Assembly: GCF_014205135.1 (NCBI RefSeq)
Contig: NZ_JACHMY010000001.1
Span: 3,410,001-3,474,000 of the forward strand
Length of the DNA: 64,000 nt
Reading direction: 5' to 3'
Source: Kribbella italica
Lineage (GTDB): Bacteria > Actinomycetota > Actinomycetes > Propionibacteriales > Kribbellaceae
Numbering within the stretch: the first letter of the stretch is position 1; every line of letters begins with the position of its first letter. The position numbers were made by a program, and so were the translations under genes. A model generated the notes under the pieces. That model made no database searches, had not been told where the DNA came from, and saw only the letters and a program-made list of their open reading frames with translations. Shown piece by piece: positions 45,005 to 52,165 of this stretch.

Positions 45005-46573
45005 CTACTTCTTCTTCTCGTCGCCGTCGATCAGGTTCTTGAAGGCGTCCGGGAGCTCGAAGTTGCTGTTCCCGAGCTGACCGCCGAACGCGGCCGGCAG
45101 CTCACCCGGCGCCGCCTCGGCGGGCTGGGCCGGGCCCTTGGCGCGCTTGGCCGGGTTGCCCGAGCCGCGCTTGGGCTTGGCCTTCTTCGCCTGCTGCTTG
45201 CCCTTCTTGCCGCCGCCCATTCCCGGCATGCCCGGCATCCCGGGCATTCCCGGCATGCCCTTGCCGCTGGCCATCGCGGACATCATCTTGCGGGCCTCGA
45301 AGAATCGCTCGACCAGGCCGCTGACGGTGGCCACCTCGGTGCCCGAACCCTTCGCGATCCGGGCCCGGCGGGAGCCGTTGATGATGTGCGGGTCGGAGCG
45401 CTCGGCCGGAGTCATCGAGTGGATGACCGCCTCGATCCGGTCGATCTCGCGCTCGTCGAAGTTCTCCAGCTGGTCCTTGAACTGCGCCGCACCCGGCAGC
45501 ATCCCGAAGATCTTGGTCAGCGGGCCCATCTTGCGCACCGACTGCATCTGGGCGAGGAAGTCGTCCAGGGTGAACTCCTTGCCACCCTTCTTCTGCAGCT
45601 TGGCCGCGGTCTTGGCGGCCTCGTCGGCGTCGAAGGTCCGCTCGGCCTGCTCGATCAGGCTCATCACGTCGCCCATCCCGAGGATGCGCGAGGCCATCCG
45701 GTCGGGGTGGAAGACGTCGAAGTCCTCGAGCTTCTCGCCGTTGCTGGCGAACATCACCTGGCGGCCGGTGACCTGCGCGATCGACAGCGCGGCACCACCG
45801 CGGGCGTCGCCGTCCAGCTTGGACAGTACGACGCCGTCGAAGCCGACGCCGTCCAGGAAGGCCTGCGCGGTGACGACCGCGTCCTGACCGATCATCGCGT
45901 CGACGACGAACAGGATCTCGTCCGGCGTGACCGCGTCGCGGATGTCGGCGGCCTGCTGCATCAGCTCCGCGTCGACACCCAGCCGGCCGGCCGTGTCGAC
46001 GATCACGACGCTGTACTGCTTGGTGCGCGCCTCGTCCATCGCCTGCTTGGCGACCTGGACCGGGTCACCGACGCCGTTGCCCGGCTCCGGGGCGAACACC
46101 GGTACGCCGGCGCGATCGCCGACCACCTGCAGCTGGGTCACCGCGTTCGGGCGCTGCAGGTCGGCCGCGACCAGCATCGGCGTCTGGTGCTTGACCTCCT
46201 TGAGCCACTTGGCGAGCTTGCCCGCCAGGGTGGTCTTACCGGCACCCTGCAGACCCGCCAGCATGATCACCGTCGGCGGCCGCTTCGCCATCCGCAGCTC
46301 ACGCGTCTCGCCACCGAGGATCTTGACCAGTTCCTCGTTGACGATCTTGATCACCTGCTGCGCCGGGTTCAGCCCACCGCGCACCTCGGCCCCGCCGGCC
46401 CGCTCCTTGACCGCGGCGATGAACTCCTTCACCACCGGCAGGGCGACATCGGCCTCCAGCAACGCGATCCGGATCTCCCGGGCGGTCGCGTCGATGTCGG
46501 CGTCGGTCAGCTTGCCCTTGCCCCGCAAGTTCTTGAACGCACCAGAAAGCCGATCGGAAAGCGTGTCGAACAC
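45005..46573 (-). CDS. ffh: Signal recognition particle protein Ffh
   Basis: 522 aa GTPase that targets nascent membrane proteins with 4.5S RNA. NG domain about residues 1-295 with P-loop GLQGAGKTT (107-115), DTAGR and SKLDGDARGG; M domain beyond, with the Met-rich stretch MPGMPGMPGMPGM and the RNA-binding SGT/RR region (NGSRRARIAKGSGTEV). A basic then acidic tail ends the chain. GTG start at 46573 (VFDTLSDRLSGAFKN); the longer frame crosses the divergent promoter and is not used. Confidence 0.96.
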   Translation of the reverse strand: MFDTLSDRLSGAFKNLRGKGKLTDADIDATAREIRIALLEADVALPVVKEFIAAVKERAGGAEVRGGLNPAQQVIKIVNEELVKILGGETRELRMAKRPPTVIMLAGLQGAGKTTLAGKLAKWLKEVKHQTPMLVAADLQRPNAVTQLQVVGDRAGVPVFAPEPGNGVGDPVQVAKQAMDEARTKQYSVVIVDTAGRLGVDAELMQQAADIRDAVTPDEILFVVDAMIGQDAVVTAQAFLDGVGFDGVVLSKLDGDARGGAALSIAQVTGRQVMFASNGEKLEDFDVFHPDRMASRILGMGDVMSLIEQAERTFDADEAAKTAAKLQKKGGKEFTLDDFLAQMQSVRKMGPLTKIFGMLPGAAQFKDQLENFDEREIDRIEAVIHSMTPAERSDPHIINGSRRARIAKGSGTEVATVSGLVERFFEARKMMSAMASGKGMPGMPGMPGMPGMGGGKKGKQQAKKAKPKRGSGNPAKRAKGPAQPAEAAPGELPAAFGGQLGNSNFELPDAFKNLIDGDEKKK

Positions 46574-46645
46574 AGCAAAGTCCGTTTCTTCAGTCCAACC
46601 CAGACAACTCGACGAGTCTACCGGCCACCCCCACCCACCCGAACC

Positions 46646-46687
46646 TGTGGATAACTCCCACCCCCAAGCACCCACCCCGGATACCGT
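46646..46687 (+). promoter_or_regulatory. Cassette promoter 1 (TGTGGATAA box, 27 nt, TACCGT)
   Basis: TGTGGATAA at 46646-46654, then exactly 27 nt, then the -10-like TACCGT at 46682-46687. The start codon of gene A1 is 85 nt downstream of the box. The reverse complement of the box is TTATCCACA. No normal -35 hexamer is seen. Same geometry at three more sites listed below. Confidence 0.62.
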
Positions 46688-46730
46688 TGCCCGCAAGTCA
46701 GGAGCACGGTCAGGAAGGAGGTTCGCCCGC

Positions 46731-47171
46731 ATGCCACTCGACGCCCAGGAATTCGCCACGGCGTTCTCACGCGCGAGGGAACGGCTGGGAGACGACCCGT
46801 CCGGTGATGTCACCGCCGAGCAGGATCGCTTGCGGGCCCTGGTTCCAGCCGACTCCTCGGACGAGGACAAGCGGTGGACAGGCGTCTTGATCGATCGTCT
46901 GGCCGAACCACAGCCTCCCCCACGACAGCGGGGTCCGCTCTACGACCAGGCAGCTGAGATCCACGCGAGCGCGTTCGCGGCGAACGGCAGCCGGGACGAG
47001 CAGATCGCGGCCGCGCGCGACGCTCGTCGGCGCATTTTCGCGATCGCCGCGCAAGCGGACGAGGACGACGCCGCCGACATCCGGGCGATGACCAGACCGC
47101 TCGAGCACTGGGAGAACGAACTGCGTGATCCTCCGTGGCCGGTCGAGGGACCGCGCGGACAAGGCAGCTGA
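46731..47171 (+). CDS. Cassette 1 protein A1 (uncharacterised helical protein)
   Basis: 146 aa, acidic, predicted nearly all helix, no signal or membrane segment. I do not recognise the family. Conserved with A2 and A3: MPxDxxxF at the start, RLRxLVPxDxS about 35-45, LYxxAxxIxxxAxxxxG about 70-90, the RRxIxxIAxxA helix about 100, IRAMTRxxEHxExxLRxPxWP at the end. AGGAAGGAGG gives a strong ribosome site 9 nt before the ATG. Three bp upstream of B1, so the two proteins are made together. It might be a chaperone, inhibitor or immunity partner of B (inference). Confidence 0.82.
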   Translation: MPLDAQEFATAFSRARERLGDDPSGDVTAEQDRLRALVPADSSDEDKRWTGVLIDRLAEPQPPPRQRGPLYDQAAEIHASAFAANGSRDEQIAAARDARRRIFAIAAQADEDDAADIRAMTRPLEHWENELRDPPWPVEGPRGQGS

Positions 47172-47174
47172 GCG

Positions 47175-48215
47175 ATGGGCGGCGGCGACCCGATCGTCTC
47201 GCCTGAGTCCGCCGTCCATCGAGAGTTCGCCCGGTTGTACGCCGTCGCGCGCCGGATCGCCCGTCCGTCGGTCGATCGCTGGAGCGGCGTACTTCGTGCC
47301 GCGTACACGCCGCCGGGCGAGCAACAGAGGTGGGGTGCGTTCGACCCGGCGTCGGGAGACATCAGCTTGTCGGCCGAGCTCGTCCTGCCGTACCTGACCG
47401 GTCCCGGGTCGCGTGTCGCCGGTCCGGCGCAAGGGCAAGCGCTCGCCACCGTCCTCCATGAGGCGACCCACGCCGGGATGGAGACCGACGCGCCGGACGA
47501 GCCGAACGCCGTCCGCACCGCCGAGTCCCTCGCACTGATCGAGGCGTTCGCCGAGTATCGCGCTGTCCAGCAGTTCGAGACGTTCGCGGCCGCCGCCGGA
47601 TACCCGGAGGCCTATCTCACCACCCCGCAGTACCCGGGGTGGTACACCGCCATGGACGACCTGGTGCGACAGGTTTCCGGCCCGGTCAAGGACCGTGCGG
47701 CCTTCCTGAACGAGGCGATCCAGGGTCCTGGTGCACTGCATTTCGACCAGCTCGCCGACAGTGTCGTCAAGAACCGGTTGACCCACGACGTACCCACCAC
47801 AGAGAACGACCAGCGCGCCGCCAGAGCGGCCCTGATCCCGGCGATGACCCACCGACTGTGGCCATCACTTCGAAGCCGCCCGGCGGAGTCCGGACTGATG
47901 GTCGCCAACGAGATCCGCCAGCATCTCGACGCGGAGGTCGACAAGATCCGCCACCACTACCGAAGCACCTCCCGGACGCCGTACCCGGCCGACCCACCAA
48001 ACCCAGCAGCGATCCAGCTCCGGCCGGCCGACGCGCGGACAACCCAGCCGGAGCAAGCTCCGTCTCCATCTGGTGTCGCGATGCGCTTCCTCGACGCCCA
48101 AGCCCCCGCGTCTCGCGCAACCTCCTTCCGACCAACCTTGGCCCAAGGAGCCCGCGGCGCAGGCAGCCCAACCACACCGAAGGCCCAACGCCCCACCGAG
48201 CGACGCTGGGACTAG
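47175..48215 (+). CDS. Cassette 1 protein B1 (HExxH metallopeptidase-like)
   Basis: 346 aa without signal peptide. The motif LATVLHEATHAGM (HEATH 95-99) followed after 23 residues by EAFAE (Glu123, Glu127) has the form of a zinc gluzincin site, HExxH then a Glu ligand. Other conserved blocks: VHREFARLYAVAR near the start, DRWSG, the GALHFDQLADSVVKNRL segment, ANEIRQHLDAEVDKIRHHYR. A Pro-rich linker leads to a conserved tail RFLDAQAPA...LAQGARGAGS...RRWD. Unknown family; proteolytic activity is inferred from the motif only. Confidence 0.82.
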   Translation: MGGGDPIVSPESAVHREFARLYAVARRIARPSVDRWSGVLRAAYTPPGEQQRWGAFDPASGDISLSAELVLPYLTGPGSRVAGPAQGQALATVLHEATHAGMETDAPDEPNAVRTAESLALIEAFAEYRAVQQFETFAAAAGYPEAYLTTPQYPGWYTAMDDLVRQVSGPVKDRAAFLNEAIQGPGALHFDQLADSVVKNRLTHDVPTTENDQRAARAALIPAMTHRLWPSLRSRPAESGLMVANEIRQHLDAEVDKIRHHYRSTSRTPYPADPPNPAAIQLRPADARTTQPEQAPSPSGVAMRFLDAQAPASRATSFRPTLAQGARGAGSPTTPKAQRPTERRWD

Positions 48216-48249
48216 AACGACCGTGGATTTTCGACCGACAGCCCCGGCC

Positions 48250-48291
48250 TGTGGATAACTCCCACGCCGCTCTGGCCGATCCCGCTAACTT
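48250..48291 (+). promoter_or_regulatory. Cassette promoter 2 (TGTGGATAA box, 27 nt, TAACTT)
   Basis: TGTGGATAA at 48250-48258, 27 nt, TAACTT at 48286-48291; A2 start codon 73 nt after the box start. Flanks resemble cassette promoter 3 closely (CTCCC just after the box, GATCCC just before the hexamer). Confidence 0.65.
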
Positions 48292-48322
48292 CTTCCTGAC
48301 GACCCCCATCCAAGGAGCGCCA

Positions 48323-48760
48323 GTGCCCCTCGACATCGCAAAGTTCAACTCGGCGTACTCCGATGCCCGGGGCCGCGTGCGGCGGGAAGGGTCGGAAGTG
48401 GAGGAGGAACAGACGCGCTTGCGCGACCTCGTCCCGGAGGACGCCTCGGCCGAGCACCTCGAGTGGGCCAACGCCTTGATCGCGTCTCTGGCCGAGCCCG
48501 CGGCTCCGCCACGGGAGTACAGCGAGCTATACCACGAGGCGGCGCAGATCCAGGCAGCCGCGTATGCGATCGACGGCACCGTCGAGGAGCAGGTCGAGGC
48601 GCTCTCGACGGCGCGGCGGCGGATCTGGGAGATCGCGGACCGCGCGGCTCCGGAGGAGGCTCCGGACATCAGAGCGATGACCCGCTCGATGGAACACGTG
48701 GAGAGCGGGCTCCGTGATCCGCTGTGGCCGGCTGAAGGCCAGTCCGGCCAGGACAGCTGA
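48323..48760 (+). CDS. Cassette 2 protein A2
   Basis: 145 aa, homologous to A1 and A3 over its whole length (start MPLDIAKFNSAYSDAR, middle ELYHEAAQIQAAAYAIDG, end MEHVESGLRDPLWPAEG). GTG start at 48323, with AAGGAG 5 nt upstream; the leader GGAGCGCCAGTGCC is the same as that of A3. Ends 3 bp before B2. Function unknown. Confidence 0.82.
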   Translation: MPLDIAKFNSAYSDARGRVRREGSEVEEEQTRLRDLVPEDASAEHLEWANALIASLAEPAAPPREYSELYHEAAQIQAAAYAIDGTVEEQVEALSTARRRIWEIADRAAPEEAPDIRAMTRSMEHVESGLRDPLWPAEGQSGQDS

Positions 48761-48763
48761 TCG

Positions 48764-49783
48764 GTGGGCGGCGGCGCGACCCTGGTGCCACGCGGTGCCG
48801 CCGTCCACCGGGAGTTCGAGCGGCTGTACTGCCTGGCCCGCACCTTGCGCCCAACCAGCACGGACCGTTGGAACGGTGACCTCCTAGCCGGTAGCGGCGA
48901 GAGCTGGGGCAGCGTCGACAAGGACTCCGGCGCGATCACCCTGTCCGCCCAGCACGTCCTGCGCCATCTCCGCGGTTCGGGCACCCAGAGCACTGTCTAC
49001 GAGCAGGCTCAAGCGTTGGCCACGGTCCTCCACGAGAGCACCCATGCGGGGATGGAGATCGATGCACCCACAGCACCCAACGCGGTCCGGATGAACCTCA
49101 TCTGGAACGTCATGGAGGGCGTCGCCGAGTTGCGTGCGATGGCCGACGTCCAGGCACTCGCACTCTTGTCCGGGTACGGCGACCTGCCGGTCCCCACACC
49201 TCAGTACCCGGCTCCGCACGCCGCGATCGAGGGACTCATCACCCTGGCCTCCGGTCCTCGGAAGGGTGACGGTGCTCTGCTCGACGACCTGTCTCGCGGG
49301 CCCGGAGTACTGCACCTGGACTGCCTGGCCGACGGCGTACTGCAGAACCGCCTCGCTGACGTCGTACCCCTACGCGACCGCCTGGCCATCCGCGCCGCGC
49401 TGATCCAGCCGATGCTGCATCCCGCGTGGAGCCGGATCACCAAACTGGGCAGCACCATCGGCGAGGGCGTCGCCCAAGACATCCAGATCCGCGTGAACTC
49501 CACCGTCGACGAGATCCGCCACCACTACCAAAGCAACCCCCGAACGCCGTACCCAGCCGAAGCACCAAACCCAGCAGCGATCCAGCTCTCGCCGGCCAAC
49601 GCTCGGACAACCCAGTCGAAGCAAGGCCCGCCGGCGTCTGGTGTCGAGATGCGCTTCCTCGACGGCCAAGCCCCTGCCGCCCGTGCAACGTCCTTCCGGC
49701 CGGACTTGGGCCAAGGAGCCCGCGGGGCAGGCAGCCCAACCGCACCGAAGGTCCAACGCCCAGCTGAACGACGGTGGGAGTAG
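48764..49783 (+). CDS. Cassette 2 protein B2 (HExxH metallopeptidase-like)
   Basis: 339 aa, the second B paralogue, GTG start. The active-site motif is ATVLHESTHAGM (90-94) with EGVAE (Glu118, Glu122). The block HAAIEGLITLASGP and the VLHLDCLADGVLQNRL segment match B1 and B3. The tail MRFLDGQAPAARATSFRP and QGARGAGSPTAP...RRWE is nearly the same as in B1, and the 3' DNA of B1 and B2 is also very similar, which points to a fairly recent duplication or gene conversion between copies 1 and 2. Confidence 0.82.
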   Translation: MGGGATLVPRGAAVHREFERLYCLARTLRPTSTDRWNGDLLAGSGESWGSVDKDSGAITLSAQHVLRHLRGSGTQSTVYEQAQALATVLHESTHAGMEIDAPTAPNAVRMNLIWNVMEGVAELRAMADVQALALLSGYGDLPVPTPQYPAPHAAIEGLITLASGPRKGDGALLDDLSRGPGVLHLDCLADGVLQNRLADVVPLRDRLAIRAALIQPMLHPAWSRITKLGSTIGEGVAQDIQIRVNSTVDEIRHHYQSNPRTPYPAEAPNPAAIQLSPANARTTQSKQGPPASGVEMRFLDGQAPAARATSFRPDLGQGARGAGSPTAPKVQRPAERRWE

Positions 49784-49802
49784 ACGACCGCCAGCCCTGA
49801 GC

Positions 49803-49844
49803 TGTGGATAACTCCCGCGCCGTTCCAGCTGATCCCGATAACTT
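49803..49844 (+). promoter_or_regulatory. Cassette promoter 3 (TGTGGATAA box, 27 nt, TAACTT)
   Basis: TGTGGATAA at 49803-49811, 27 nt, TAACTT at 49839-49844; A3 start 74 nt after the box start. Sequence between box and start aligns with cassette promoter 2. Confidence 0.65.
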
Positions 49845-49876
49845 CTCTTACGAAGCCATCCACCGAAGGAGCGCCA

Positions 49877-50293
49877 GTGCCAGTAGACATCGAGGAATTC
49901 ACCCTGGCGTTCAACCGCGCGCGGGATCGGGTCAGGGGCGTGGCCGACGCCGACGTCGCGGCCGAGCAGGCGCGGCTGCGTGCTCTCGTGCCGAGCGATG
50001 CGTCCGCGGATGAGAGGCGTTGGACCGGAGAGCTGATCGACTCTCTCGCCGTTCCCTCTCCCCCGGCCAAGGAGTGGAGCGAGCTGTACCACGAGGCCGG
50101 CCGGATCCACGAGAGCGCCTACCCGGTCCAGGGGACCGTCGCCGAGCAGATCGCCGCGCTCGAGGCCGCTCGCCGCAAGATCTGGCAGATCGCCGACCGC
50201 GCCGGCGAGGACGAAGCACCTCACATTCGCGCGATGACCCGGGTTCTCGAGCACCTCGAAGAGGAGCTGCGCAACCCGACCTGGCCCGCCTGA
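49877..50293 (+). CDS. Cassette 3 protein A3
   Basis: 138 aa, homologous to A1 and A2 (MPVDIEEFTLAFNRARDRV, RLRALVPSDASADERRWTG, LYHEAGRIHESAYPVQG, RAMTRVLEHLEEELRNPTWPA) but lacking their last eight residues. GTG start at 49877 with AAGGAG upstream. Ten bp before B3. The RRWTG motif recalls the WxG of ESAT-6-like proteins, yet the length and surroundings do not fit that family. Confidence 0.82.
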   Translation: MPVDIEEFTLAFNRARDRVRGVADADVAAEQARLRALVPSDASADERRWTGELIDSLAVPSPPAKEWSELYHEAGRIHESAYPVQGTVAEQIAALEAARRKIWQIADRAGEDEAPHIRAMTRVLEHLEEELRNPTWPA

Positions 50294-50303
50294 CAGCCCG
50301 CCG

Positions 50304-51380
50304 ATGGACCCGGACGGCAGGCTCTTAGCGCGAGACGAGCCCGTCTACCGGGAGTTCGTCCGGCTCTACCAGCTGGCCCGCGGACTGCGACGCACCAGCG
50401 TCGATCGCTGGAACGGCGAGCTGCTGGTCAGCCCGGTTGGCCATCTGGGCGGCTTCAGTCCGATCACAGGAAGGATCCGGCTCGCCGGCGACTCGGTTCT
50501 GCGTCATCTCGACCCCGCCTCCACGACGACGACCCGGTACGAACGCGCCGAAGCACTGGCGACAGTCCTGCACGAAGCCACCCATGCCGGGATGGAGACC
50601 GACGCCCCGCACGAACCCAACGCCGTACGGTCCAGAGTCTCGACCGCCGCGATGGAAGGCCTGGCGGAGGTTCGGACCATCGCCGACTTCGAGGTGTACG
50701 CCGCCGTGGCGGGCTACCCCGGACTGGTGATCGGACGTCCGCAGTACGCCGGAGCCTTCGCGGCGATGGACCATCTGGTGAATCAGGTGACGGGACCGGC
50801 GCTCGACCGGCAGGCGCTCATCGCCGACGCGGTTCGCGGTCCCGGCGCGATGCATTTCGACCAACTGGCGAACGCCGCGGTACAGAATCGCCTCGCCGAA
50901 GTGGTCCCACCGCGCGCCGAGGACCAGTTGCGGGTCCGCGCCGCTCTGATCGAGACGATGGCCCATCCGCTCTGGCCGACTTTGCTGGGAGACCGGCCGC
51001 CCGAAGCAGGAACGATGGTCGCCAACGAGATCCGCCAGCACCTGAACCAGAAAATCGACGAGATCCGTCACCACTACCGGTCCCACTCCACCCGGGTGTT
51101 TCCGGCGGATGTCCCCAACCCCGACGCCCTACAGATTGCTGAGAGCAACAGATCTGCGGCGCTGTCGGCTGCCGAAGCGGTCGATCGGGAAGAGCCCGTC
51201 CGCGGCACCCGGCTTCCGTCGGCCGGAGCTGGCGCGTCGTCGCAGCTGCGATTCCTGGACGGACTAGCACCGGCCGCGGGCGCCGCGAGACGTCGCCCGT
51301 CCTTGGGTCAGGGAGCCCGGCCCCAAGGTGGGTCGGCGACACCGACGCCCCAGCGTCGAGCCGAAGGCCGATGGGACTAG
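50304..51380 (+). CDS. Cassette 3 protein B3 (HExxH metallopeptidase-like)
   Basis: 358 aa, the most diverged B paralogue. HEATH at 90-94 with EGLAE (Glu118, Glu122). N-terminal part DEPVYREFVRLYQLARGL and DRWNGELL; the IRHHYRSHS segment is shared. The linker before the tail is longer and different, but the tail LRFLDGLAPAAGAARRRP, LGQGARPQGGSATP, GRWD is retained. Conservation of tail and active-site motif with free drift of the linker suggests both are functional. Confidence 0.82.
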   Translation: MDPDGRLLARDEPVYREFVRLYQLARGLRRTSVDRWNGELLVSPVGHLGGFSPITGRIRLAGDSVLRHLDPASTTTTRYERAEALATVLHEATHAGMETDAPHEPNAVRSRVSTAAMEGLAEVRTIADFEVYAAVAGYPGLVIGRPQYAGAFAAMDHLVNQVTGPALDRQALIADAVRGPGAMHFDQLANAAVQNRLAEVVPPRAEDQLRVRAALIETMAHPLWPTLLGDRPPEAGTMVANEIRQHLNQKIDEIRHHYRSHSTRVFPADVPNPDALQIAESNRSAALSAAEAVDREEPVRGTRLPSAGAGASSQLRFLDGLAPAAGAARRRPSLGQGARPQGGSATPTPQRRAEGRWD

Positions 51381-51398
51381 TCGACCGAAGACCTGGCC

Positions 51399-51440
51399 TG
51401 TGGATAACTTCCGCGGCCGGTCTGTCGAGGCCACTACCGT
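51399..51440 (+). promoter_or_regulatory. Cassette promoter 4 (TGTGGATAA box, 27 nt, TACCGT)
   Basis: TGTGGATAA at 51399-51407, 27 nt, TACCGT at 51435-51440; gene C start 81 nt after the box start. Flanking sequence has diverged from the other three, but box, spacing and hexamer are intact. Confidence 0.62.
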
Positions 51441-51479
51441 GAGGCGTCAATCCAGCGATGACCACGAAAGCGAGTAGTG

Positions 51480-52079
51480 ATGAATCTCAGCACCTTCCAC
51501 GGGTACGTCAGCTCTCGTCGATGGTTGCTCCTGCAGCAGGTGAGCGCCGCCTTGGTCGCGGCGGAGAAGGACATCGAAGAACTGATCGGCGAACTACCCG
51601 ACGAGGATCGCCCGGCGGCGACACGGAGGCTGGACGAAACGGTCGATGTTCTCGACTTCGACTGGGCCGATCAGAGCAGGTACGTCCGGCTCGCCGAACA
51701 GATCGTGATCCGTGCGCTCGACGGAGCACGCAGCATGGAGGAGAAGTACGCCGCTCTGGCCGAGAGCAGTCAGCGGCTGCGTGTGCTCGCCGCCACCGTA
51801 GAAGGGGACGACCAGAAAGCCGTTCGCCGGCTGCTCGGCGGGCTTTACGAGCGAGAGCGCGATCTGCGCGAAGGCGGCTACCCCTGGAGCGAGGAGAGCG
51901 CCCGGCAGTATCACCCGACGCTCCAGGAACAGTTGGACGGACGCCTTTGGACAAGAGGGGCATCGAGCACTGTCGACCCGTTGACAGCACCTGTTCCGCC
52001 ACGCACACCACCGCTCGGCCCCACAGCGCCGAGTCATCCGCTGTTGCGCGGCTTCGGTGCCGGACGCTGCCGACACTGA
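51480..52079 (+). CDS. Orphan A-like protein C
   Basis: 199 aa. The first 140 residues align with the A proteins: IEELIGELPDEDRPAATRRL matches the RLRALVP region, YVRLAEQIVIRALDGARS the LYHEAxxI helix, and YERERDLREGGYPW the terminal LRxPxWP. A non-conserved Pro-rich tail of about 60 residues (RGASSTVDPLTAPVPP) follows. No B gene follows; an arginase-like gene comes next. Start ATG at 51480; a GTG one codon earlier is possible. It may be a decayed or re-purposed fourth cassette. Confidence 0.7.
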   Translation: MNLSTFHGYVSSRRWLLLQQVSAALVAAEKDIEELIGELPDEDRPAATRRLDETVDVLDFDWADQSRYVRLAEQIVIRALDGARSMEEKYAALAESSQRLRVLAATVEGDDQKAVRRLLGGLYERERDLREGGYPWSEESARQYHPTLQEQLDGRLWTRGASSTVDPLTAPVPPRTPPLGPTAPSHPLLRGFGAGRCRH

Positions 52080-52137
52080 TCCTGCTGCCCGGGGATCCGG
52101 TCGGATCGTTGACAACCAGCGGAGCCGCACCCAGGAT

Positions 52138-52165
52138 TAACCACTCTTGGTTTAACTAGTGGTTA
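52138..52165. promoter_or_regulatory. Inverted repeat over the start of the arginase-like gene
   Basis: TAACCACT and AGTGGTTA enclose GGTTTAAC; the right arm overlaps the GTG at 52159. AT-rich for this genome. Possible autoregulatory operator or promoter element. Confidence 0.4.

Noticed and set aside
46731..50293. A proteins as ESAT-6/WXG100 family members
   Set aside because: A WTG motif occurs in A1 and A3 but not A2; length, surrounding sequence and absence of any type VII secretion gene do not fit.
47175..51380. B proteins as DUF4157-type eCIS metalloproteases
   Set aside because: HExxH alone is shared; the surrounding sequence differs and no contractile injection genes are present.
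46646..51440. The TTATCCACA boxes as a replication origin
   Set aside because: The boxes are 1.5 kb apart, one per transcription unit, with no dnaA, dnaN or AT-rich unwinding region.
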